11,034 nucleotides of DNA from Flavobacteriales bacterium UBA2798 (GTDB taxonomy: Bacteria > Bacteroidota > Bacteroidia > Flavobacteriales_D > UBA2798). Positions 6,054-11,034 of the stretch are shown piece after piece. The notes below the pieces were generated by a model. That model was given only the letters and a program-made list of their open reading frames with translations. It was not told the DNA's origin and did not search any database. The number at the start of each line of letters is the position of its first letter. The first letter of the stretch is position 1. The DNA lies in the NCBI GenBank assembly GCA_002351955.1, contig DEHO01000013.1:22111-33144 (forward strand). The letters run 5' to 3'. The translations under genes were made by a program, and so were the position numbers.

Positions 6054-6742
6054 TTCTTTTTGAGCTGAGCATCATTATTCCTGTCCTAAATGAGGAAGAA
6101 AATATTGCAACACTAATTGATTTGTTACACGAACGTTCGTACGGTATTTCCGCAGAAATAATTGTTGTTGATGGTGGAAGCAGTGATCGGACCATGGAGA
6201 TTTCCCTTTCAAAAAATGCTACTGTGATTTCTTCTGCCAAAGGGCGTCCAATGCAAATGAATAAAGGTGCAGAACGTGCTTCAGGTAAGATTTTATGGTT
6301 TTTGCACGCGGACAGTATTCCACCGGTGCATTACGATAAATTCATTCTTGAGGCGGTTCAATCCGGTTATTTATCAGGTTGTTTCAGAATGCAATTTCAG
6401 ACAAGTAATCTTTTGCTTCGGTTCTTTGGTTGGCTTACCCGATTCAATTCGGAGTATTGCAGGGGAGGAGATCAAAGTTTATTCGTAACAGCTGATGTAT
6501 TTGATAAATCAGGAAAATACAATGAACAGTATTTGATTTTTGAGGATAATGAAATTCTGCCGCGAATAAAAAAACTTTGTAAGTTTAAGGTAATTCAACA
6601 TACACTTTTTACTTCAATCAGGAGATACAGGGACAATGGGATTTATCGGCTTCAATACCGGTTTATGCGCTTGCATACAATGTACAGGCGAGGAGCTACG
6701 ATTGACGAATTGCTGGTGTATTATAAAAAACACGTAAAATGA
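6050..6742 (+). CDS. TIGR04283-type family 2 glycosyltransferase, arsenosugar cluster
   Basis: A 230-residue GT2-family enzyme. It begins with the first strand LSIIIPVLNEEENI (6-19), then VVDGGSSDRT (39-48) for the sugar nucleotide, GRPMQMNKGAERASG (65-79), the metal-binding LHADS (85-89) in place of a DxD motif, GGDQSLFV (139-146) and FEDNEIL (164-170) with likely acidic catalytic residues. No convincing membrane helix follows, only a weakly hydrophobic patch at 120-130, so it should be cytoplasmic or peripheral. Family knowledge assigns this type to arsenosugar gene sets next to TIGR04282; together they may add the glycerol, phosphoglycerol or sugar part to the dimethylarsinoyl ribose. That division of labour is inference. 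It overlaps the preceding gene by 4 bases and the following phosphorylase gene by 4 bases (ATGA at 6739-6742), so all three are probably translated in a coupled way. Confidence 0.88.
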   Translation: MILFELSIIIPVLNEEENIATLIDLLHERSYGISAEIIVVDGGSSDRTMEISLSKNATVISSAKGRPMQMNKGAERASGKILWFLHADSIPPVHYDKFILEAVQSGYLSGCFRMQFQTSNLLLRFFGWLTRFNSEYCRGGDQSLFVTADVFDKSGKYNEQYLIFEDNEILPRIKKLCKFKVIQHTLFTSIRRYRDNGIYRLQYRFMRLHTMYRRGATIDELLVYYKKHVK

Positions 6743-7557
6743 CAGAAACAGAAAAAATAAAGCAATCAGCTGAGTTTTTACAGGCCAATGGAATTGCAGA
6801 TGTTTCAATTGGAATTGTGCTTGGTACCGGATTGGGAAATTTGATTACAAAAATTGAGATCGAAAAAGAAATTCCTTACGAGTCCATACCTGGTTTTCCT
6901 GTGAGCACGGTGGAATTTCATTCCGGAAAATTGATTTTCGGAAAGATCAACGGGAAGCAGGTATTGGCCATGAACGGTCGGTTTCATGCCTACGAAGGCT
7001 ATTCAATGAAACAGATTACTTTTCCTATTCGGGTGATGAAGTTATTGGGAATTGAAACCCTCTTAATTTCAAATGCGGCTGGTGGAATGAATTTGGAATT
7101 TCGCAAAGGTGATTTGATGGTTGTCGCGGATCATATCAACCTTCAGCCGGATAATCCCTTAATAGGAAAAAACCTTGATGATTTTGGTCCTCGTTTTCCG
7201 GATATGAGCGAAGCTTACGATAAAGATCTGAGAAAACGTTTGTTGGAAATTGCAATAAGGGAGAACATAAAAGTTGTTGAGGGAATTTATGTTTCAGTTC
7301 CCGGTCCCAACCTTGAAACTGCAGCAGAATACCGCTTTTTACACCGTATTGGTGCGGATGCAGTTGGTATGAGTACAGTCCCGGAAGTAATAGTTGCCCG
7401 TCATCAATCCATGAGGGTTGCGGCTATTTCGGTGATTACGGATGAGTGTGATCCTGATCATCTTCAACCGGTCAATATTGCTGAAATAATTGAAGTGGCC
7501 GGAAAAGCTGAAGTGAAACTTAGTACTTTGTTTAGTGCTTTAATTGCAGAATTGTAA
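6739..7557 (+). CDS. purine nucleoside phosphorylase, PNP/MTAP family (trimeric type)
   Basis: A 272-residue enzyme that splits a purine nucleoside with phosphate to give free base and (deoxy)ribose 1-phosphate. Motifs follow trimeric PNP: phosphate loop GTGLGN (29-34), HSGKL (61-65), GRFHAYEG (80-87), SNAAGGMN (111-118), GPNLETAAEYRFL (189-201) with base-binding Glu193, and GMSTVPEVIVARH (210-222). Two positions differ from mammalian PNP: Asp235 in SVITDECDP stands where Asn243 selects 6-oxopurines, and the His257 that contacts the ribose 5'-OH has no counterpart (NIAEII, 246-251). Methylthioadenosine phosphorylases, acting on 5'-modified adenosines, have Asp and a small hydrophobic residue there. 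In this cluster the natural substrate may therefore be 5'-deoxy-5'-dimethylarsinoyl-adenosine, with adenine released. Related Bacteroidota PNPs may share these residues, so the specificity is a hypothesis. The gene begins in an ATGA overlap and is followed by a 61-base gap. Confidence 0.9.
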   Translation: MTETEKIKQSAEFLQANGIADVSIGIVLGTGLGNLITKIEIEKEIPYESIPGFPVSTVEFHSGKLIFGKINGKQVLAMNGRFHAYEGYSMKQITFPIRVMKLLGIETLLISNAAGGMNLEFRKGDLMVVADHINLQPDNPLIGKNLDDFGPRFPDMSEAYDKDLRKRLLEIAIRENIKVVEGIYVSVPGPNLETAAEYRFLHRIGADAVGMSTVPEVIVARHQSMRVAAISVITDECDPDHLQPVNIAEIIEVAGKAEVKLSTLFSALIAEL

Positions 7558-7618
7558 GTATTGATTGAATGCACTAAACTTCTACAGATCATTTGTATTT
7601 TAATTTGAACACTGAACG

Positions 7619-8587
7619 ATGTCTTACCACGATACCACGAAAGATTTTTACAAGCAGGCAGCACTTACTCCCGATGTTGGACTTTGTTGTACCACTACTC
7701 CCATTTGGAAACTTCCTGAATTGGATATTCCTGTGATCATGCAACAAATGAATTACGGATGCGGAAGTACTGTTCACCCTCGTGATCTTTCCGGGTCGCC
7801 AACTGTCCTGTATGTTGGCGTTGGTGGCGGAATGGAGTTACTTCAGTTTGCATATTTCAGCCGGAAAAAAAACGGAGTCATTGGAATTGATGTGGTGGAT
7901 GAAATGCTGGATGCTTCGGGAAAGAATTTTGTGGAGGCTGAACAATTGAATCCATGGTTTAAGTCTGATTTCGTTGATTTGCGAAAAGGTGACGCATTGC
8001 ACTTACCGGTAGCAGATAATTCCGTTGATGTGGCCTCACAGAATTGCTTGTTCAATATTTTTAAGATCGATGATCTGAAGTTGGCTTTGCAGGAAATGTA
8101 CAGGGTATTGAAACCGAACGGACGATTGGTAATGAGTGATCCGATCAGTGAAGATGTTATTCCTGATGCATTACGAAACGATGAAAAACTCAGAGCTGCA
8201 TGTCTTAGCGGTGTCATCCCTTTGCAAGAATATATCCGATTGATTACTTCAGTTGGATTTGGAACCGTTGAAATCAGAGCCAAACGTCCATACCGAATCC
8301 TTGATCCGATGCATTATTCTACGGATAAGCAGATTTACATTGAGAGTGTTGAAGTATGTGCAATCAAAGATCCAATGCCAGCGGATGGGCCTTGTGTTTT
8401 TACAGGAAAATCGGCCATTTATTTTGGGAAGGATGAATTTTTTGATGACGGAAAAGGTCATGTGTTGATGCAAAACCAACCTCTTGCGGTATGTGATAAA
8501 ACTGCTGGCGCTTTGAGTGATTTGAAAAGGAAAGATATTTTTGTTTCCGAATCAACCTGGTTTTATGATGGGGGAGGCTGTTGTTAG
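7619..8587 (+). CDS. arsM: arsenite S-adenosylmethionine methyltransferase ArsM (arsenosugar type)
   Basis: A 322-residue class I methyltransferase that methylates As(III) stepwise, here presumably to dimethylarsenite for ArsS. The SAM-binding motif is VLYVGVGGGMELLQFAYF (63-80), with the acidic residue at GIDVVDEML (89-97). The Cys residues expected of ArsM are present: Cys48 in YGCGS (46-50), Cys143 in SQNCLFN (140-146) and Cys195 in AACLSG (193-198). Extra Cys include Cys23-Cys24 (LCCTTTP) and the last two residues, Cys321-Cys322, after YDGGG; the C-terminal pair could bind or pass on arsenic. Residues 240-322 extend beyond the catalytic core, as in the arsenosugar-associated ArsM group. 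The gap from the phosphorylase gene is 61 bases without a clear promoter or terminator, so co-transcription is likely. The start is the first ATG that keeps the conserved N-terminal segment. No ArsR-type repressor gene lies in the window. Confidence 0.92.
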   Translation: MSYHDTTKDFYKQAALTPDVGLCCTTTPIWKLPELDIPVIMQQMNYGCGSTVHPRDLSGSPTVLYVGVGGGMELLQFAYFSRKKNGVIGIDVVDEMLDASGKNFVEAEQLNPWFKSDFVDLRKGDALHLPVADNSVDVASQNCLFNIFKIDDLKLALQEMYRVLKPNGRLVMSDPISEDVIPDALRNDEKLRAACLSGVIPLQEYIRLITSVGFGTVEIRAKRPYRILDPMHYSTDKQIYIESVEVCAIKDPMPADGPCVFTGKSAIYFGKDEFFDDGKGHVLMQNQPLAVCDKTAGALSDLKRKDIFVSESTWFYDGGGCC

Positions 8588-8605
8588 GATGTTGCAAATC
8601 TGAAT

Positions 8606-8655
8606 GTATAAAAGGTAAAATGCGAAGCTAAATTGTTGCATTACACATTTTATAC
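8606..8655. terminator. imperfect inverted repeat between convergent genes, possible bidirectional terminator
   Basis: The arms 8606-8623 and 8638-8655 pair at 15 of 18 positions, with the outer 8 bases (GTATAAAA/TTTTATAC) and the inner 5 perfect, around a 14-base loop. It lies just after the arsM stop and overlaps the last codon and stop codon of the minus-strand phosphatase gene. The stem is A/T-rich and no long T run follows on either strand, so intrinsic termination would be weak; position rather than strength is the main support. Confidence 0.4.
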
Positions 8656-10773
8656 TCTGACACCAATTAAACAAACATCATCCAATTGCTCGAGGTTTCC
8701 TTTCCAGGAAGTAAACGTTTGTTCCAAAATTTCCCGCTGCTTCGGACAGGGGAGGGAATAAATACTCAGTAGTAATTCTTTCAGTTGACTGTATTTAAAT
8801 TTCTTTCCTTTTGGTCCGCCAAACTGATCGGCGTAGCCATCGGTAAAGACGTAGATCATATCTCCTTTTTCAACTTTCATGGAATGGTTGGTAAATGGAG
8901 AATTGTTTCCGTAATTACCAATTGGTTGTTTATCCGGATTCAGTTCAATACATTCAACAGCACCGGATCTTTTGGAAACAACCCAAACGGGATTGTTCGC
9001 TCCTGCATAATGAAGAGTGCCACTACTGCTTTCCAAGGCACATAAGGCGATGTCCATTCCATCGCGAATAGCTACATCTTGTTTGGATTGCGATAGAGAG
9101 GAAATAATATTTCTGTTCAGATAATTTAAAGCATCAGCAGGAGAGTTGACTTCCTTTTCAGTTAATGTGGCTTTCAGGATATTGTTACCCAAAATCGACA
9201 TAAAGGCGCCCGGAACCCCGTGCCCTGTACAATCAACTGCAGCAAAAAGCGATAATTTTCGTGGAGGATTTTCTGAAGTGGTAACAGGATACACAAAATA
9301 GAAATCGCCACTTACAATATCCTTAGGTCGGTATAAAATAAATGAATCCGGTAGAGTCTCTTTTACCAAATCATCCGGTGGAAGAATGGCATATTGAATT
9401 CGTTTGGCATAATTGATGGAATCCAGAATCTCTTTGTTTTTCTCTTCCAGCGTTTCCTTTTGCATTTCAATTTCATGCGTCCTTTCTTTTACTTGTTTTT
9501 CCAGACGAATATTTATTTCAGCTGCAAACTGATTCTTTTCCTCAAGTTGTACCAGCAATTCTTTTTGTGCCTGTTCTTTACTTTCCTGCAACTCTCTGTA
9601 CTTTCCTGCTAGTGATAAGGAAAGGAATATTACTTCCATTCCGCTGCCTGCTTTTAAAATTCCTTCTGTGAATTCACGGTTTTCAATAAAATTGAACTGC
9701 CCCATGATGAAAAAGAAAACAGAAACAATTAAAAAGGTAAATGCAGTCATGAAAAACCAATCTACTTTCTGTCCGCTTAGCTTTAAGTAGAAAATGGTGT
9801 ACAATGTCAATAACAGAGAGATCAAAGTTCCGGCATTTACCAGAGGATATGCTAAATGGTAGAGCGGACCGGGAAATATGGAAAAGGCAATAATTGCTGC
9901 AATAATTGGAATGATGACTTTATAAATTTTAAAGATTCGGGGAGCGGTATCCCAAAGTTTTAGAAAGCTGTTTCCAAATAAAAGGACAAACAAAACGCCA
10001 CCTCCTGCAGAAAAAAGAACAAAGTGGTCTGCCCAATACGGACTGTTCGGAAACAAAAACTGGTAACTCATTCCGTCCAATGAAAACTGGAGGGATGCCA
10101 TGAATAGGACGTAAATAACATAATAGAGGAATGAACTTTCCTTCAATGCGATGTAGAAGAAGAAATAAATAATTGCAACAAATAGAAGTACCCCGTAGAA
10201 AATTCCATTCAGCAATTGGAATTTATAATCGTATTCCATGAATTGCTGCGGCTTCCAGAAAATGAGTGGCATGGTTACAACTTCACCGTCACTTTCAATG
10301 TAAATCACATATTCACGCTCATTATTGTCGTTAAGTTGAATAGGAAACAAGATTTTGCGGTGATTGATGGCTCTTCTTTCGTAGGGGATATTATCACCAC
10401 TTTCCCATTTGCGAATCACATTCGTTCCGTATACCTGATAAAGAAGCACCTTATTCGTTACGGGTCTTGCCGTTTCAATCAGGAATGAAATATCTTTTGG
10501 CAATTCGTTCCTGACTTTAAACCTAAACCAGAATCCGGATTTTGTGAAATTCAGATTTTCTGTCCCGTTTTTTGCAGTATTGAATTGCAAGCTTGAGTCG
10601 GTAAGAATACGTTCAATGGAATATTCTTTATTTGCATCTTCCAGAAAAACACTTTGATTGCAAATCGATTTTCCAAGTGTATTCTCATTAAGCAGGATCA
10701 ATGGAATGGCCACGCCTGAAGAGGACAGACGAAACAAAAGAAAAAGAAGCAGCAGCAGGACTTTAGGTTTCAT
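8650..10773 (-). CDS. 7TMR-DISM sensor protein with SpoIIE/PP2C phosphatase output
   Basis: A 707-residue membrane signalling protein. Domains in order: signal peptide (about 1-22); an extracytoplasmic 7TMR-DISM-type sensing domain (about 35-175, with GFWFRFKVRNEL and a YVIYIESDGEVVTMPL strand); seven hydrophobic segments between about 188 and 390; a charged coiled coil (about 392-450); and a SpoIIE-type PP2C Ser/Thr phosphatase domain (about 478-707). The metal-binding motifs of the phosphatase are complete: KDIVSGDFYF (484-493), AAVDCTGHGVPGAF (511-524), FTDGYADQFGG (643-653) and LDDVCLIGV (697-705). It should sense an outside or envelope ligand and dephosphorylate a partner such as an anti-anti-sigma factor, but no such partner is visible here. 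The upstream hydrolase gene ends 21 bases before its ATG, so the two may be one operon. It converges on arsM and nothing ties it to arsenic metabolism. Confidence 0.9.
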   Translation of the reverse strand: MKPKVLLLLLFLLFRLSSSGVAIPLILLNENTLGKSICNQSVFLEDANKEYSIERILTDSSLQFNTAKNGTENLNFTKSGFWFRFKVRNELPKDISFLIETARPVTNKVLLYQVYGTNVIRKWESGDNIPYERRAINHRKILFPIQLNDNNEREYVIYIESDGEVVTMPLIFWKPQQFMEYDYKFQLLNGIFYGVLLFVAIIYFFFYIALKESSFLYYVIYVLFMASLQFSLDGMSYQFLFPNSPYWADHFVLFSAGGGVLFVLLFGNSFLKLWDTAPRIFKIYKVIIPIIAAIIAFSIFPGPLYHLAYPLVNAGTLISLLLTLYTIFYLKLSGQKVDWFFMTAFTFLIVSVFFFIMGQFNFIENREFTEGILKAGSGMEVIFLSLSLAGKYRELQESKEQAQKELLVQLEEKNQFAAEINIRLEKQVKERTHEIEMQKETLEEKNKEILDSINYAKRIQYAILPPDDLVKETLPDSFILYRPKDIVSGDFYFVYPVTTSENPPRKLSLFAAVDCTGHGVPGAFMSILGNNILKATLTEKEVNSPADALNYLNRNIISSLSQSKQDVAIRDGMDIALCALESSSGTLHYAGANNPVWVVSKRSGAVECIELNPDKQPIGNYGNNSPFTNHSMKVEKGDMIYVFTDGYADQFGGPKGKKFKYSQLKELLLSIYSLPCPKQREILEQTFTSWKGNLEQLDDVCLIGVRV

Positions 10774-10794
10774 GGCGATCCAATATAGCTAATT

Positions 10795-11034
10795 TCAGGA
10801 TAACTTTTTTCGTATCAGGTCAAGAACTTCGGGGTAAATCTGATGACTACCTTCAAAAGGAATGAATTCGGGCTGGATTCCATTTTGTTCCATGATACTT
10901 AATTGGTGGTTAATGTCACCTTCTTTCAGGTATTCATCCCTATTTCCGTTGGTTAATATGACTTTAGTGTTCCGCAAGGCCGAACCTTCTATTGAAAAAT
11001 CGAGGTCGGGAGGAAACACTCCTGCATATAAAAT
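10795..11034 (-). CDS. alpha/beta hydrolase (esterase-like), C-terminal part
   Basis: The frame is open to the right edge, so the start lies outside; 79 codons plus the stop are visible. A GTG at 11019 is internal, because family-like sequence (LYAGVFPPDLDF) begins before it. The visible segment has the pattern of the C-terminal part of an alpha/beta hydrolase: strand TKVILTNGNRDEYL with the likely catalytic Asp or a neighbouring acidic residue, helix, strand IQPEFIPFEGSHQI with the catalytic His, then a last helix EVLDLIRKKL. The nucleophile Ser would be upstream and is not seen, so activity cannot be judged. This layout is common in predicted carboxylesterases that resemble phospholipase/carboxylesterase proteins. 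It precedes the sensor phosphatase on the same strand by 21 bases. Substrate unknown. Confidence 0.7.
   Translation of the reverse strand: MLYAGVFPPDLDFSIEGSALRNTKVILTNGNRDEYLKEGDINHQLSIMEQNGIQPEFIPFEGSHQIYPEVLDLIRKKLS

Noticed and set aside
7592..7607. Promoter directly before arsM
   Set aside because: TAATTTG is one base short of TAnnTTTG spacing and no -33 TTG lies 18-22 bases upstream; kept only as a remark.
7843..8283. 146-codon open frame on the minus strand inside arsM
   Set aside because: It is fully antisense to a well-supported gene, has no recognisable domain and has a Ser/Thr/Asn-rich composition typical of antisense reading.
8253..8468. Plus-strand open frame in another phase within arsM
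   Set aside because: It is covered by the catalytic and C-terminal parts of ArsM and has no independent support.
1..11034. tRNA, rRNA, CRISPR array, insertion sequence or prophage
   Set aside because: No cloverleaf-like or rRNA sequence, no regularly spaced repeats, no transposase or integrase motifs and no terminal repeats were seen on either strand.

Overview
The window looks like a chromosomal segment of a Bacteroidota bacterium of moderate-to-low GC content. Four things point there: Bacteroidota-typical families (DUF4294, TonB-C-terminal-like exported protein, 7TMR-DISM/SpoIIE phosphatase), a clean TTTG-N20-TAnnTTTG promoter, A-rich start regions without clear Shine-Dalgarno sequences, and tightly packed genes. 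Genus and species cannot be read from it. All intergenic gaps are short; none exceeds about 65 bases.

Layout. (1) 2-2729, plus strand, mixed housekeeping: the C-terminal part of a DUF4294 protein cut by the window edge, a small exported protein with a TonB-C-terminal-like fold, a SpoU/TrmH-family RNA 2'-O-methyltransferase that starts at a GTG overlapping the previous stop codon, and a membrane fatty acid hydroxylase/sterol desaturase family protein. (2) 2780-8587, plus strand: an eight-gene run beginning behind a good Bacteroidota promoter: exported DUF547 protein, AhpD-like CPYC protein, radical SAM ArsS, exported rhodanese, two glycosyltransferase-like proteins (TIGR04282 and TIGR04283 types), purine nucleoside phosphorylase, and ArsM arsenite methyltransferase. 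From the AhpD-like gene through the phosphorylase every junction overlaps by 1 to 8 bases. (3) 8650-11034, minus strand: a 7TM sensor with a SpoIIE/PP2C phosphatase domain, downstream of the C-terminal part of an alpha/beta hydrolase cut by the window edge. An imperfect inverted repeat lies between the converging blocks 2 and 3.

Block 2 is the point of interest. ArsM and ArsS are the established core of arsenosugar synthesis: ArsM methylates arsenite to the dimethyl form, and ArsS uses radical SAM chemistry to add a 5'-deoxyadenosyl group to arsenic. The neighbours suggest the remaining steps. The phosphorylase could remove adenine and leave a ribose 1-phosphate derivative, and the two glycosyltransferase-like proteins could build the aglycone. 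The phosphorylase carries an Asp where mammalian PNP has the guanine/hypoxanthine-selecting Asn, and lacks the His that contacts the ribose 5'-OH; both fit a 6-amino purine nucleoside with a bulky 5' group. The roles of the DUF547, AhpD-like and rhodanese proteins in this pathway are not established; two of the three appear exported. The pathway assignment rests on family recognition and gene order, and the later steps are inference.
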